64,000 nucleotides of DNA from Janthinobacterium rivuli (GCF_009208735.1 NZ_WFLJ01000001.1:372001-436000), one strand, 5' to 3'. Shown: positions 7,618 to 17,534, counted from the stretch's first letter. Numbers and translations: made by a program. The notes: a model not told the origin generated them from the letters alone.

Positions 7618-8598
7618 TCACGCCGGCACCAGCGAACCGCCCAGGCCCAGCTTTTGCAGCTTGGCGCGGGTCTTTTCCGCGTCTTCGCGGCTGCCGAACG
7701 GGCCCACCCGCACGCGAATGCGCTCGCCCGCCGGGCTCGAGACTTTCTGCGTGTACGACTTGATGCCCGCTTCGCGCAGCTTGTCCTGCAATTCATCGAC
7801 CTTGTCCTGCGTCGCCAGCGCCGCCACCTGCACCACGAACTTGCCGCTGCCGGCATCGTGCGCTTTCTCTTGCGGCTTGTCCTGTGGCTTGCCTTCCAGA
7901 ATCGCCAGCGCGCGCGCGGCATCGTCGGCCGATTGCGCCGGCTTGGCAGGCTTAGTCTCGGGCTTGGCTTCCGCTTTTACTTCATGCTTGGGTTCCGGCT
8001 TGGGCTCGTGTTTCGGCTCGGGCTTGGCTTCGTGCTTCGGCTCGGGTTTAGGTTCCGGTTTCGGCTCCACCTTGACTGGTTTCGGCTCAGGCTTGGGCTC
8101 GGGTTTCGGCTCTACATAGGCCGGCTTGACCGCTGCAGGCTGGGCGGCGGCCAGCACGGGTGCCGGTGTGGGCGCGGGCTTGGCCGCAGGCGGCAGCGGC
8201 GCGTCGACGATTTCCTCGGACTGGTCCAGGCCATTCGCCGCGGCCTGAGCCGGGACGGCCGGCACGGGCGCCGGCGCAGGCGCTGCCTTTTCCTTCGACG
8301 GAATGTCGATGGCGATATCGTTGAACGGCGCCTTCGGCTCGGAATCGAGCAGCATCGGTAAGCCGACGGCCACGCCCAAGGCCAGGGCAATGGCCCCGAC
8401 CAGGCGGCGGCGTGCGCGCTTTTTTTCAGGCAAGACCGGATCCGGCGCTTCCTTGCCGCCACGGCGCGATCCGCCGCCACCGGAGGTGTTGGCGGGGCGC
8501 TTGCGGGTCGGCGACTGTGCTTCGCCAGGGACATAAAAGCCGCTGTCTTCGCCAGAGGATTCTTGCTTGTTTTTAAACAGTTTCGAGAACAAGCCCAT
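7618..8598 (-). CDS. SPOR-domain protein (DedD-like)
   Basis: Predicted cell-division-associated envelope protein of 326 residues. The order is: short cytoplasmic basic head, one membrane segment (RRRLVGAIALALGVAVGLPML, about residues 64-84), a long periplasmic linker of Pro, Lys, Glu and Ala, and a C-terminal SPOR domain (FVVQVAALATQDKVDELQDKL to the end) that in this family binds denuded peptidoglycan at the septum. The linker contains many copies of a Lys-Pro-Glu-Pro unit and is encoded by near-repeated DNA. It lies between folC and cvpA, the position of dedD in E. coli and Pseudomonas, so DedD is the best name although the sequence outside the SPOR domain is not conserved. Confidence 0.88.
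   Translation of the reverse strand: MGLFSKLFKNKQESSGEDSGFYVPGEAQSPTRKRPANTSGGGGSRRGGKEAPDPVLPEKKRARRRLVGAIALALGVAVGLPMLLDSEPKAPFNDIAIDIPSKEKAAPAPAPVPAVPAQAAANGLDQSEEIVDAPLPPAAKPAPTPAPVLAAAQPAAVKPAYVEPKPEPKPEPKPVKVEPKPEPKPEPKHEAKPEPKHEPKPEPKHEVKAEAKPETKPAKPAQSADDAARALAILEGKPQDKPQEKAHDAGSGKFVVQVAALATQDKVDELQDKLREAGIKSYTQKVSSPAGERIRVRVGPFGSREDAEKTRAKLQKLGLGGSLVPA
7933..8118. repeat. Near-tandem short repeats encoding the K-P-E-P linker
   Basis: Within the SPOR gene, units resembling GGCTCGGGCTTGGGTTC recur many times and encode (K/H)-P-E-P motifs. Repeats of this kind can change copy number, so linker length may vary between strains. Confidence 0.7.
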
Positions 8599-8622
8599 GC
8601 GTGATTTTCAGTCGAGTGCGTT

Positions 8623-9921
8623 TCAGTGAAGTGAGGATTTTCGGGCCTTCATCACGCCGGCAACGGTGAGGAAAGAACCAAAGACCACAATTCTATCATT
8701 CTCACCGGCCCGGCTCATTGCATTTGCAAAAGCTTGTGCCGGATCATCGAAAATAGACACAGTATGTTCGCTGCCGTCGGGCTTATCTTCCAGCATGATC
8801 TGCACCTTGGCGGCCAGTTCCGAGGCCGTGGCCGCGCGCGGCGAAGGCAGGCCCGTCAGGCACCAATGGTCGACGTGTTCGCTCATCGCCGCCAGTACGC
8901 CATCGATATCCTTGTCCTGCATGGAACCGAACACGGCATAGGTGTACGGGTGATAGCCCATATTGCCCAGGTTCTGGTTCAGCGCCGAGGCCGCGTGCGG
9001 GTTGTGCGCCACGTCGAGGATCACGCTGGGGCGCCCAGGCAAGACCTGGAAGCGGCCAGGCAACTCCACCGTCACGAGACCCGTGCGCACTTCCTGCGCG
9101 CCCACGGGCAGTGTCAGCTTCAGCACTTCCAGCGCGGCCAGCACGGCCGTCGCATTGAGGATCTGGTTGGCGCCGCGCAAGCTTGGATACGCGAGCGAAT
9201 TGCGGCGCTGCTCGCGCCCGCCGTAGTTCCACTGCTGCTTGTCGCCCGAATAATTGAAATCGCGGCCCATCAGCCACAGGTCGGCACCGATGGCCTCGGC
9301 ATGGTCGATCAACGATTGCGGCGGCACGGGGTCGCTGCAGATGGCCGCCTTGCCCGGACGGAAGATGCCCGCCTTTTCGAAGCCGATCGCTTCGCGCGTG
9401 TCGCCCAGGTAATCCGTGTGGTCGATATCGACGCTGGTGACGATGGCCACGTCGGCATCGATCACGTTGACGGCATCGAGGCGCCCGCCCAGGCCCACTT
9501 CAAGGATGGCCACGTCCAGCTTGGCTTGCGACAGCAGGTGCAGGATCGCCAGGGTGGTGAATTCGAAATACGTGAGCGGCGTGTCGCCACGCACGGCCTC
9601 GACAGCATTGAAGCTGGCGACGAGCTGTTCGTCGCTGGCCATCTCGCCCAGCACGCGGGCGCGCTCGTTAAAATCGAGAAAGTGCGGCTTGATGTACAGG
9701 CCCACTTTGTAGCCGGCGCGCAACAGCACGGATTCCAGCATGGCGCAGGTGGAACCCTTGCCATTCGTGCCCGCCACCATGATCACGGGGCAAGTAAAAG
9801 CCAGTTGCATGCGCGCCTTGACGGCTTGCACGCGGTCCAGGCCCATATTGATCTGGGTTTCCGAATGGCGGGTTTCCAGCATGGCGAGCCAGTCCGGCAA
9901 GGTGGTAGGGAGCTTGTGCAT
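8623..9921 (-). CDS. folC: Folylpolyglutamate synthase / dihydrofolate synthase
   Basis: ATP-dependent ligase that joins L-glutamate to dihydropteroate and then adds further glutamates to folates. The 432-residue product has the Mur-ligase fold with the P-loop VAGTNGKGSTCAML (around 47-60), the family segment LEVGLGGRLDAVN and the DHTDYLG motif, followed by ILDVAHNPHAA in the C-terminal domain. It is usually bifunctional in Gram-negative bacteria. It stands between accD (95 bases upstream) and the SPOR gene (24 bases downstream); accD-folC-dedD is an old proteobacterial cluster. Confidence 0.96.
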   Translation of the reverse strand: MHKLPTTLPDWLAMLETRHSETQINMGLDRVQAVKARMQLAFTCPVIMVAGTNGKGSTCAMLESVLLRAGYKVGLYIKPHFLDFNERARVLGEMASDEQLVASFNAVEAVRGDTPLTYFEFTTLAILHLLSQAKLDVAILEVGLGGRLDAVNVIDADVAIVTSVDIDHTDYLGDTREAIGFEKAGIFRPGKAAICSDPVPPQSLIDHAEAIGADLWLMGRDFNYSGDKQQWNYGGREQRRNSLAYPSLRGANQILNATAVLAALEVLKLTLPVGAQEVRTGLVTVELPGRFQVLPGRPSVILDVAHNPHAASALNQNLGNMGYHPYTYAVFGSMQDKDIDGVLAAMSEHVDHWCLTGLPSPRAATASELAAKVQIMLEDKPDGSEHTVSIFDDPAQAFANAMSRAGENDRIVVFGSFLTVAGVMKARKSSLH

Positions 9922-10016
9922 GGGAGACTTCTTGATGAGGAGACAGTGCGCGAGGCGCGGAGACGGTGTGACGTGGTAACCGGGCGCGTCCAGCGGACAG
10001 CGCCCGGCAAATTACT

Positions 10017-10889
10017 TTAAGCCAAGACTTCCACAGCCTGGTTTTGCAACAAGGCCAGCAGACGGGCGATTTCTTCGCGCATCTTGCGACGGTCGACGAT
10101 CATGTCGACGGCGCCCTTGGTGACGAGGAACTCGGCGCGCTGGAAACCTTCCGGCAATTTTTCACGCACGGTGTTTTCAATCACGCGCGGGCCGGCAAAG
10201 CCGATCAGCGCTTTCGGCTCGGCGATGACGACGTCGCCCATGAAGGCGAACGAGGCGGACACGCCGCCCATGGTCGGGTCGGTCAGCACGCTGATGAATG
10301 GCAATTTCTTTTCCGACAGCTTGGTCAGCATGGCCGTGGTTTTCGCCATCTGCATCAGGGACAGCAAGCCTTCCTGCATGCGCGCGCCACCGGTGGCTGT
10401 GATGCAAATGAACGGCACTTTCTGTTCCAGCGCGATCTGCGCGCCGCGCACGAAGCGCTCGCCCACGACCGAGCCCATGGAGCCGCCCATGAATTCGAAT
10501 TCGAAGCACGCCACGACAACCGGCAGGCTCATGATGGCGCCGCCCATGACGACCATCGCATCCGTCTCGCCCGTCGCTTCCATGGCGGATTTCAGGCGGT
10601 CCGGGTATTTCTTGCTGTCCTTGAACTTCAGGGTATCGACGGGCAGGATTTCCTGGCCGATTTCATAGCGGCCGCCCGCGTCGAGCAGGCTGTCGAGGCG
10701 CTCACGCGCGCGGATGCGCATGTGATGGTCGCATTTCGGGCACACGTGCAAATTCGATTCCAGGTCCGTACGGTACAACACGGCTTCACACGACGGGCAC
10801 TTGACCCACAGGCCTTCCGGCATGGTCTTGCGCGCGGCAGCATCAGAACGCTGTATGCGCGGTGGCAGCAGTTTTTCCAACCAACTCAT
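10017..10889 (-). CDS. accD: Acetyl-CoA carboxylase carboxyltransferase subunit beta
   Basis: Beta subunit of the carboxyltransferase that moves CO2 from biotin to acetyl-CoA in the first step of fatty-acid synthesis; works with AccA, which is not in the window. The 290-residue product has the N-terminal C4 zinc ribbon ([10 protein letters not shown] and [12 protein letters not shown]), then the crotonase-like core with [12 protein letters not shown] and [18 protein letters not shown]. Length and architecture are those of the bacterial family. It is followed by folC and preceded by a 197-base structured gap after trpA. Confidence 0.97.
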   Translation of the reverse strand: MSWLEKLLPPRIQRSDAAARKTMPEGLWVKCPSCEAVLYRTDLESNLHVCPKCDHHMRIRARERLDSLLDAGGRYEIGQEILPVDTLKFKDSKKYPDRLKSAMEATGETDAMVVMGGAIMSLPVVVACFEFEFMGGSMGSVVGERFVRGAQIALEQKVPFICITATGGARMQEGLLSLMQMAKTTAMLTKLSEKKLPFISVLTDPTMGGVSASFAFMGDVVIAEPKALIGFAGPRVIENTVREKLPEGFQRAEFLVTKGAVDMIVDRRKMREEIARLLALLQNQAVEVLA

Positions 10890-10912
10890 ATTTTCTCCTT
10901 GGGCCCTTGTAG

Positions 10913-10973
10913 GGGTGGCGTCGGTGGACGCCCCCGGCAGACGGTAAACGGCGACGCCCCGCAGGGCGCCACC
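10913..10973. repeat. G+C-rich inverted repeats upstream of accD
   Basis: The gap between accD and trpA contains a perfect small hairpin (GGCGTC, loop GGTG, GACGCC at 10917-10932) and an outer pair GGTGGCG (10914-10920) with CGCCACC (10967-10973). It has no T tract, so it is not a classical terminator; it may affect RNA stability or be a degenerate repeat element. Confidence 0.4.
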
Positions 10974-11086
10974 AAAAATTTTATCTATTGCACAATAACA
11001 GGCAAATCAGTGGCCGAAGTGTAGCCGTTTATCGCCAGGCTGTCGAACTTTGCCGCCACCTGAGCTTGTGTAAACAACAAGCTTGC

Positions 11087-11884
11087 TCAGGCGTCCAGTG
11101 CGGCGCGGATGCCCGCCGTAAAGCTGCGCACGGCGTCGACGGCGCCCCCTTCCGGAGCATTTTCGATCTCCTGGATGATGCGGCTGCCGATCACGACGGC
11201 ATCGGCCACCTTGGCAACGGCCTTGGCAGTGGCGCCATCGCGGATGCCGAAGCCCACGCCGATGGGTAATTTTACATGCTGGCGGATAGCCGCAAGGCGT
11301 TCCGCCACCTGTTCCGTATCAATGTTGCCGGCGCCCGTGACGCCTTTCAGCGACACGTAGTAACTGAAGCCGCCGCCAACCTTGGCCACTTGCGCAATGC
11401 GCTCTTCGGTCGAGGTGGGCGCCAGCAGGAAGATCAGGTCCAGGCCCGCTGCGCGCATGGCGGCCGCGAATTCCTCGCACTCTTCCGGAGGATAATCGAC
11501 GACGATGGCGCCATCGGCGCCGGACGCTTGCGCCGCAGCAATAAATGCGGCGCTGCCGATGCGCTCGATGGGATTCGCATAGCCCATCAGCACCACGGGC
11601 GTCGTCTGGTTGGTTTCGCGGAACTGGCGCACATAGTCGAATACGTCGTGGATGCCAACGTTGAACTTCAGGGCGCGCTCGCAGGCGCGCTGGATGACGG
11701 GGCCTTCGGCCATGGGGTCGGAAAACGGCACGCCCAGTTCCAGCACGTCGGCGCCGCCCTCGACGAGTGCATGCATCAGGGGTACGGTGGCGTCAGGGCC
11801 GGGGTCGCCGGCAGTGATGAAGGTGACCAGGCCGGTCTTGTTGTTCGATTTGAGATTGGCAAAGGTGGTGGCGATACGGGACAT
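11087..11884 (-). CDS. trpA: Tryptophan synthase alpha chain
   Basis: Cleaves indole-3-glycerol phosphate and passes indole through a tunnel to TrpB. The 265-residue TIM barrel has catalytic Glu49 in [10 protein letters not shown]. The second catalytic position, Asp60 in E. coli and Salmonella, is Glu here (MAEGP, codon GAA), which is unusual because that Asp acts on the indole ring nitrogen. The remaining family blocks, [19 protein letters not shown] and GFGIRDGA, are intact. It follows trpB, with a 66-bp palindromic element between them, and precedes accD. Confidence 0.95.
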   Translation of the reverse strand: MSRIATTFANLKSNNKTGLVTFITAGDPGPDATVPLMHALVEGGADVLELGVPFSDPMAEGPVIQRACERALKFNVGIHDVFDYVRQFRETNQTTPVVLMGYANPIERIGSAAFIAAAQASGADGAIVVDYPPEECEEFAAAMRAAGLDLIFLLAPTSTEERIAQVAKVGGGFSYYVSLKGVTGAGNIDTEQVAERLAAIRQHVKLPIGVGFGIRDGATAKAVAKVADAVVIGSRIIQEIENAPEGGAVDAVRSFTAGIRAALDA

Positions 11885-11939
11885 GGTGAGCTTTCTTAAT
11901 GATGGATAGATGGAATGATTTCAACCCAAAGCAAAGGCT

Positions 11940-12005
11940 GGGGTCAGTCCCTGCGGGATCGGAATGCGCGCCACTGGCGCGCACTCCCCCGGCGGGTCTG
12001 ACCCC
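11940..12005. repeat. 66-bp palindromic REP-like element between trpB and trpA
   Basis: Outer arms GGGGTCAG (11940-11947) and CTGACCCC (11998-12005) enclose a perfect inner hairpin TGCGCGCCA-C-TGGCGCGCA (11965-11983), nearly on one axis. GGGGTCAG-type ends with G+C-rich stems resemble REP elements moved by RAYT (IS200-like) transposases; no such transposase is in the window. Confidence 0.65.
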
Positions 12006-12017
12006 GTTGACACGCTG

Positions 12018-13268
12018 TTAGTTGAAATTGAGTCCCATGCGCTCCGCCACGGTATGCATGTCCTTGTCGCCACGGCCCGACAGGTTGGCCAGCACGATCT
12101 GGTCTTTCGGCAAGGTGGCCGCCAGCTTGGCCGCGTAGGCCAGCGCGTGCGACGATTCCAGGGCCGGGATGATGCCTTCGATGTGGCAGCAGTCGTGGAA
12201 AGCCTGCAGCGCCTCGTCATCCGTGATGGACACGTATTGCGCACGACCCGAATCTTTCAGCCATGCATGTTCCGGACCGACGCCCGGGTAATCCAGGCCG
12301 GCCGAGACGGAATGCGTCTCGATGATCTGGCCGTTTGCATCCTGCAGCAGATAGGTGCGGTTGCCGTGCAGTACGCCCGGGAAACCGGCCGTCAGCGAGG
12401 CCGAGTGCTTGCCCGTGTCCAGGCCTTCGCCAGCCGCTTCCACGCCGATCAGTTTGACGTCCTTCTGGTCGATATACGGGTAAAAGATGCCCATGGCGTT
12501 CGAGCCGCCGCCGATGCAGGCCAGCACGTAGTCGGGCTGGCGGCCCGTCATTTCCGGCATCTGCACCAGGCATTCCTCGCCGATCACGGACTGGAAGTCG
12601 CGCACCATCATCGGATACGGATGGGGGCCTGCCACGGTGCCGATGATGTAAAAGGTGTTTTCGATATTGGTGACCCAGTCGCGCATGGCTTCGTTCAGCG
12701 CATCCTTGAGGGTCTTGGAGCCGGATTCGACGGGCACGACGGTCGCGCCCAGCAATTTCATGCGGTACACGTTCTGCGCCTGGCGCTTGACGTCTTCGCT
12801 GCCCATGTAGACCACGCATTCGAGGCCGAAGCGGGCGCAGATGGTGGCCGTGGCCACGCCATGCTGGCCGGCGCCCGTCTCGGCGATGATGCGCGGCTTG
12901 CCCATGCGCTTGGCCAGCAGGGCCTGGCCGATCACGTTGTTGATCTTGTGCGCGCCCGTGTGGTTCAAGTCTTCGCGCTTGAAATAGATTTGCGCGCCGC
13001 CGGCCAGCTCGGACCAGCGCTTGGCGTGATAAATGGGCGATGGGCGTCCGACGAAATGCTTGAGCTCGTAGCGGAATTCTTCGAGGAATTCCGGATCGAC
13101 GCTGTAGCGGGCATAGGCGTCCTTCAGCTCGGCCAGCGCGTGCGTGAGCGTTTCAGCAACAAAAGAGCCGCCATACGGGCCGAAGTGGCCGCGCGGATCG
13201 GGAAAAGGATAATCGGTGGCGTGGAACAATGCGGCGGCTGCGCCGGGCGCTGTGGTGTGGTCATTCAT
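12018..13268 (-). CDS. trpB: Tryptophan synthase beta chain
   Basis: PLP enzyme that condenses indole with L-serine to form tryptophan in a complex with TrpA. The ATG at 13268 ([14 protein letters not shown]) gives 416 residues, a little longer than the E. coli protein because of an N-terminal extension. Landmarks: the Schiff-base lysine in [24 protein letters not shown], the phosphate-binding GGGSNAMG and the C-terminal SGRGDKD. The start overlaps the end of trpF by eight bases, so the two are probably translationally coupled. A REP-like palindrome separates it from trpA. Confidence 0.97.
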   Translation of the reverse strand: MNDHTTAPGAAAALFHATDYPFPDPRGHFGPYGGSFVAETLTHALAELKDAYARYSVDPEFLEEFRYELKHFVGRPSPIYHAKRWSELAGGAQIYFKREDLNHTGAHKINNVIGQALLAKRMGKPRIIAETGAGQHGVATATICARFGLECVVYMGSEDVKRQAQNVYRMKLLGATVVPVESGSKTLKDALNEAMRDWVTNIENTFYIIGTVAGPHPYPMMVRDFQSVIGEECLVQMPEMTGRQPDYVLACIGGGSNAMGIFYPYIDQKDVKLIGVEAAGEGLDTGKHSASLTAGFPGVLHGNRTYLLQDANGQIIETHSVSAGLDYPGVGPEHAWLKDSGRAQYVSITDDEALQAFHDCCHIEGIIPALESSHALAYAAKLAATLPKDQIVLANLSGRGDKDMHTVAERMGLNFN

Positions 13269-13944
13269 GGTTGTTTCCTCTGGCAATGATGGCATCGGCA
13301 TCCTGCACCGCGGCGATGAACGCGCGGACACGGGACGCGTCCTTGATGCCCTTGGACGCTTCGACACCACTGCTGATGTCGACGGCGTAAGGGCGCACGC
13401 GCACCACTGCGTCAGTCGCGTTTTGTACGCTCAAGCCACCACTTAAAACGACCCGAGGCGCGAGTTCTTTTGGAATGAGGGACCAATCAAATACCTTTCC
13501 TGCACCACCGTAGGCATCCACATAGGTATCGAGCAAGAGGCTGGAGAACAAGGGACTGGCGGCGCGATAGCGCTGTTCGTATTCTAGCAAATCTTCAAAG
13601 GAGGTGTCGGGTTTGACGCGGAACACTTGCGTAAACGGCGTTTGCACGGCGCCAGCCAGCGCCGCGCTGTGTTCGGGCGTCTCGTCGCCATGAAATTGCA
13701 GCAGGGACAAGGGCGCCACGGCTTTCGTCGCGCGCACCTCGTCCAGCGTGGCATTGACGAACAGGCCCACCGTCGTCACGTAGGGCGGCATGGCCGCGAT
13801 CAGGCTGGCCGCCTGCTGCGGCGTGACATAGCGGGGGCTTTTCGGATAAAACACGAAACCGATGGCGTCGGCGCCCGCCGCCACGACGGCCTGGATATCT
13901 TCGGCGCGGGTCAGGCCGCAGATCTTGATGCGTGTGCGAGACAT
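13261..13944 (-). CDS. trpF: Phosphoribosylanthranilate isomerase
   Basis: Isomerises phosphoribosylanthranilate to the carboxyphenylamino deoxyribulose phosphate in tryptophan synthesis. The 227-residue TIM barrel has the catalytic cysteine in [10 protein letters not shown], the LLQFHGDE motif, the catalytic Asp within LLLDTYVDA, and VLSGGL and DISSGVE at the phosphate-binding end. It is a stand-alone TrpF, not fused to TrpC. It stands 22 bases after truA and overlaps trpB; trpE, trpG, trpD and trpC are not in the window, as is normal for Burkholderiales. Confidence 0.96.
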   Translation of the reverse strand: MSRTRIKICGLTRAEDIQAVVAAGADAIGFVFYPKSPRYVTPQQAASLIAAMPPYVTTVGLFVNATLDEVRATKAVAPLSLLQFHGDETPEHSAALAGAVQTPFTQVFRVKPDTSFEDLLEYEQRYRAASPLFSSLLLDTYVDAYGGAGKVFDWSLIPKELAPRVVLSGGLSVQNATDAVVRVRPYAVDISSGVEASKGIKDASRVRAFIAAVQDADAIIARGNNHE

Positions 13945-13966
13945 GGCTATCCTTTATTGATGCAGC

Positions 13967-14797
13967 TCAAAACCAGGGCAAGGCGCTGCTGCTGTCTTGC
14001 GGCAAGGCCCATTTCGGATCGTAATCGATCTGCGCCAGGTACAAGCCGTCCGGCATGAAGGTGGGCGCGGCCGCATGGCGATCTTTACTTTCAAGCAAGT
14101 GCCCGAGCCAGTCCGGTTTTTCGCGTCCCGTGCCGATGTAGACGAGCGAACCGACCAGGTTGCGCACCATGTGGTGCAGGAAGGCATTGGCCGTAATCGT
14201 AAAAATCACGCAATCGCCGCGCCGCTCGATGCGGATGTCATGCATCAGCTTGACAGGCGACTTGGCCTGGCATTGCGCGGCGCGGAAGGCCGTGAAATCG
14301 TGCCAGCCCAGCAGCGGCTGCACGGCCTGGCGCATCAGTTCCACGTCCAGCGGACGGAAAAAGAAGCCGGCGCGCCCTTCCACCAGCGGCGAACGGGTGG
14401 CATTGTTATACAACACATAATGATAGGTACGCGCGCGCGCGCTGAAACGGGCGTGGAAGAAGTCATTGACCGTCGGATCGCCTTCGAGTTCCCTGGCCCA
14501 GCGCACGGCGATGGATTTCGGCAGGAAGGCGTTGACGCCGCGCACCCACGAGTGCACGTCGCGGCTCAGTTCCGTATCGAAGTGCACGACTTGCTCGAGC
14601 GCATGCACGCCCGTGTCCGTGCGGCCGGCGCAGGTGGTGGCCAGGCGCACGCGGGCAAACTGCTCCAGCGCGTTTTCCAGCTGGTCCTGCACCGTTTGCC
14701 CGTCTTCCTGTTTCTGGTATCCATGCCAGGCCGTGCCGTCGTACTGCAGGCCGAGGACGATACGCTTCAATGGCGTTGCTGTCGTAATATTTTGCAT
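13967..14797 (-). CDS. truA: tRNA pseudouridine(38-40) synthase TruA
   Basis: Converts uridines 38, 39 and 40 in the anticodon arm of many tRNAs to pseudouridine. The 276-residue product has the catalytic Asp61 in CAGRTDTGVHA, the segment YDGTAWHGYQ near the N-terminus, ARTYHYVLYN, and HHMVRNLVGSLVYIGTGR near the C-terminus. Length fits the family. It lies between fimV and trpF, a position conserved in Pseudomonas and Burkholderiales. Confidence 0.96.
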   Translation of the reverse strand: MQNITTATPLKRIVLGLQYDGTAWHGYQKQEDGQTVQDQLENALEQFARVRLATTCAGRTDTGVHALEQVVHFDTELSRDVHSWVRGVNAFLPKSIAVRWARELEGDPTVNDFFHARFSARARTYHYVLYNNATRSPLVEGRAGFFFRPLDVELMRQAVQPLLGWHDFTAFRAAQCQAKSPVKLMHDIRIERRGDCVIFTITANAFLHHMVRNLVGSLVYIGTGREKPDWLGHLLESKDRHAAAPTFMPDGLYLAQIDYDPKWALPQDSSSALPWF

Positions 14798-14843
14798 CGA
14801 AGCATTATACCGGCGCGACAGCCTGCCGCACCGGCGGGTATCG

Positions 14844-17411
14844 CTAGCTTAGGAGAGCTCTCATCGTATTCGCCTTCGCGACCTGCTCTTCGCTGCCGCC
14901 CTTGATGACCTCATCGATCAGCTCGCGCGCGCCTTCCTTGTCGCCGATTTCCTGGTAAGCGATCGCCAGGTCCAGCTTGGTATCCATTTCCATGTGGATG
15001 GCCGACAACGGGTCGTCCACGCCCACGCTGGCCGTCTTGCCATCGTTGAGGTCCAGGTCGATGCCGGACAGGTCGAATTCCTGTGCCGGCGGTATGGCTT
15101 CCGGCAAGGTGGCCGGCGTTTGCGCGTCGTCGAACAGGCTGTCGATGGAAGACTCGGCCGCCGCCACCGGCGCGGCAGCGGGCGCCACCGGTTCGTCGAG
15201 GTCGAAATGGGCCAGGTCCACGTCCTTCAATGGATCAGGCAGCGGCGTCAAGCCGGCGCCCACGCCGTTCACGGGGCCGGCCGGCGGCTCCAGATCCAGG
15301 CCGAAATCCATGCTGGCGTCATACTGCGCATCGTGCGCGGCGGTGACCGGCTTGCTGTCCGGTCCCGGCATGACGATCGGGTCGCTGGTGGAGACGGGCT
15401 CGAAATCGAGGCTGTCGAGGTCGAAATCGAGTGGCGCGCGCGCATCCTGGGCCGGCGCGGCCGGGGCCACGTCGGCCAGCGGCGCGGCGGTGGCCGGCTC
15501 GTCGGGCAAATCCATGCTCTGGCCATGCAAGTCGTCGCCGACACCCTTGCTCAGGCTGACGACGGCGTCATCTTCCGTATCGCCATACAGCGGGTTGGCG
15601 GGATCGAGCGCCAGGCCCAGGGCGGCCGCCTGCGGCCACTCCTCGCCCTGGCCCCGCGTCAGGCTGTACAGCTCGCTGGCCTGGTCTTCAAACGCGCGCA
15701 CGTCGTTGCGGGCCGAATAGATTTCCAGCAGTTTCAGGCGCGCCGCATGGCGTTCCGGGTGGATGCGCAAGGCTTCCTTGAGGATATCTTCCGCCTGGCC
15801 ATCACGGCCGTAGGCGATATACACGTCCGCTTCGGCGACGGGGTCCGTTTCATTCGCGTCGAGCATGCTGGCGCCCGCCGCGGCGGCCACGCCGGCAGCG
15901 GCGGCGCCCGTGCCGAACAGGTGGTTGCTCGCTTCGGATTGCTGGTCTTCCGGCGCCAGGCCGGCCGGCGGCGCGGCGGGCGGCTCCGGTTCGAATTCGG
16001 GAGCCACGCTCTCAGGCGCGGGCGGCGCGTCCTTGCGGCGGCGCGCGATCACCAGCGCGGCGACGGCGGCCAGCAGCGCGGCGATGCCGATGCCGATGGC
16101 GCCCAGGTGGTCATTGATCTTGTCGGTGATGGTCGGTTCCAGCGGCGACGGCTTTTTCACCAGCGGCACCGGTTTCGCTTTCGGCACGGGCGGCTGCGCC
16201 TCGGCCGGCGCGCTGGCGATGGCGCTGGCCGCGGCACTGGCCGAGACGCTGGCAGCGGCCTCGGCCGGCTTGGCGGGCGCCGGGGCGCTCTTGTCGGCCA
16301 TGGCCTTGTTCTTGACCGCCATCAGCTTTTCCAGGTCGCTGACGTTCTTTTCCAGCTCCTTGACGCGGGCGGCCGCTTCATCGACCTGCTTCGCCTTGGC
16401 GATCTTGTCTTCTTCGCTGGCGACGGCGCTCTTGCCGGCCGACTTGGCCGCCGGCTCCGCCTTCGACAGTTTCAGCTTGTCCTGCGACTCGCTCACGGCC
16501 GTCGGCTTTTCCTGCACCTTCGTCGCGCCGATCTTGCCGGCCGTGCTTTGCGTCGCCTGCGCGGCCTTGGCCGGCTTGCTTTGCGACACCTGGCCCGCCA
16601 GCTTGTTGCGGTAGGCTTCGAAATCGATGGCGTGCGCCGTCACGATGCCCTTCGCTTCAGCCGCGCCGGTGGCGCGTACGGTGTCCGCACCCGGCACGGC
16701 CAGAATGCGCCCGGCCTGCATGCGGTTCATGTTCTCGCCCTTGAAGGCGTCGGGATTGGCGCGGTACAGGGCCACGAGCATCATGTCGAGCGACACGCCC
16801 GATGGTTTCAGCTCGCTGGCGATGCGGCTCAGGGTGTCGCCCGCCTTGACCTTGTATTCGCCCGCCGCCTTTTTCGCGGCCGGCGGCGCAGCATCGGCGG
16901 CGGCCGGCTTGGCCTTGCCCGGCTCGACTGGCGCCGTCACTTGCGCGCCGCGCGTCTGGCGCGCTTCGGGCGTATCGAGCACGAACGCATACTCGCGCAC
17001 CTGGCGACCGCTCTTGCTGCTCAGCTCCAGCAGCAGGTCGACCATGGGTTCGGCCACCGGCTGCGCCGAGCTGATGCGAATGAAGGGCTTGCCATTGCGG
17101 TTTTCCACGGCAAACGTCAGCGCGTTCAGGGCGGGATTGAATTCCACGTTGGCCTGGCGATACGCGTCCGGCGGCGCCAGCTTGGCCAGCAGGCTTGTTG
17201 CCTCGCCTGGCTTGACGGCCGATAATTCGACCTCGGCGCGCAGCGGCTGGCCGGCGGCGGACAGCACCGTGATCTTGCCCAGCTCGGCTGCGGATGCCGC
17301 CGGTGACAATAACACCGCACAGGCGACAGCGCTGCTGAGTGTTTGAATGGCAAGGGAGGCGACCCGGGGACGAGTGTGTACAGGCATAGTTGGCGGCATC
17401 TTAGTTGACAT
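14844..17411 (-). CDS. fimV: FimV-like polar/pilus assembly protein
   Basis: Large inner-membrane protein of 855 residues that in Pseudomonas organises the cell pole and supports type IV pili and twitching. Order: signal peptide (about 1-41, ending AASA), an N-terminal beta domain beginning ELGKITVLSAAGQPLRAE, a LysM peptidoglycan-binding motif (YKVKAGDTLSRIASEL, about 184-235), a coiled-coil-prone Lys/Ala/Glu stretch with VKELEKNVSDLEKLM, one membrane segment (GIGIAALLAAVAALVIARR, about 437-455), a long acidic cytoplasmic part, and the FimV C-terminal domain (LDLAIAYQEIGDKEGAREL). It sits between asd and truA as in P. aeruginosa. Confidence 0.92.
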   Translation of the reverse strand: MSTKMPPTMPVHTRPRVASLAIQTLSSAVACAVLLSPAASAAELGKITVLSAAGQPLRAEVELSAVKPGEATSLLAKLAPPDAYRQANVEFNPALNALTFAVENRNGKPFIRISSAQPVAEPMVDLLLELSSKSGRQVREYAFVLDTPEARQTRGAQVTAPVEPGKAKPAAADAAPPAAKKAAGEYKVKAGDTLSRIASELKPSGVSLDMMLVALYRANPDAFKGENMNRMQAGRILAVPGADTVRATGAAEAKGIVTAHAIDFEAYRNKLAGQVSQSKPAKAAQATQSTAGKIGATKVQEKPTAVSESQDKLKLSKAEPAAKSAGKSAVASEEDKIAKAKQVDEAAARVKELEKNVSDLEKLMAVKNKAMADKSAPAPAKPAEAAASVSASAAASAIASAPAEAQPPVPKAKPVPLVKKPSPLEPTITDKINDHLGAIGIGIAALLAAVAALVIARRRKDAPPAPESVAPEFEPEPPAAPPAGLAPEDQQSEASNHLFGTGAAAAGVAAAAGASMLDANETDPVAEADVYIAYGRDGQAEDILKEALRIHPERHAARLKLLEIYSARNDVRAFEDQASELYSLTRGQGEEWPQAAALGLALDPANPLYGDTEDDAVVSLSKGVGDDLHGQSMDLPDEPATAAPLADVAPAAPAQDARAPLDFDLDSLDFEPVSTSDPIVMPGPDSKPVTAAHDAQYDASMDFGLDLEPPAGPVNGVGAGLTPLPDPLKDVDLAHFDLDEPVAPAAAPVAAAESSIDSLFDDAQTPATLPEAIPPAQEFDLSGIDLDLNDGKTASVGVDDPLSAIHMEMDTKLDLAIAYQEIGDKEGARELIDEVIKGGSEEQVAKANTMRALLS

Positions 17412-17502
17412 GGGAAAACTGTTACTTTTCCAGAGGTATCAACATATCATCATGCCCAGAGCTATGCAAGCTCCGCATGGTTGCGCCTTGACGGGCTCAA
17501 GG

Positions 17503-17534
17503 CGAAAAAAAAGCCGGGGAAACCGCCCCGGCTT
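17503..17534 (-). terminator. Rho-independent terminator after asd
   Basis: AAGCCGGGG (17511-17519) pairs with CCCCGGCTT (17526-17534) and is followed by a T run on the minus strand. It separates the leu-asd genes from fimV. Confidence 0.88.

Noticed and set aside
7080..7922. 280-codon minus-strand frame across cvpA and the SPOR gene
   Set aside because: Arg-rich out-of-frame translation; the cvpA and SPOR frames are supported by clear domains.
14994..17225. 743-codon plus-strand frame opposite fimV
   Set aside because: Low-complexity Arg/Gly/His-rich translation caused by codon bias of fimV on the other strand.
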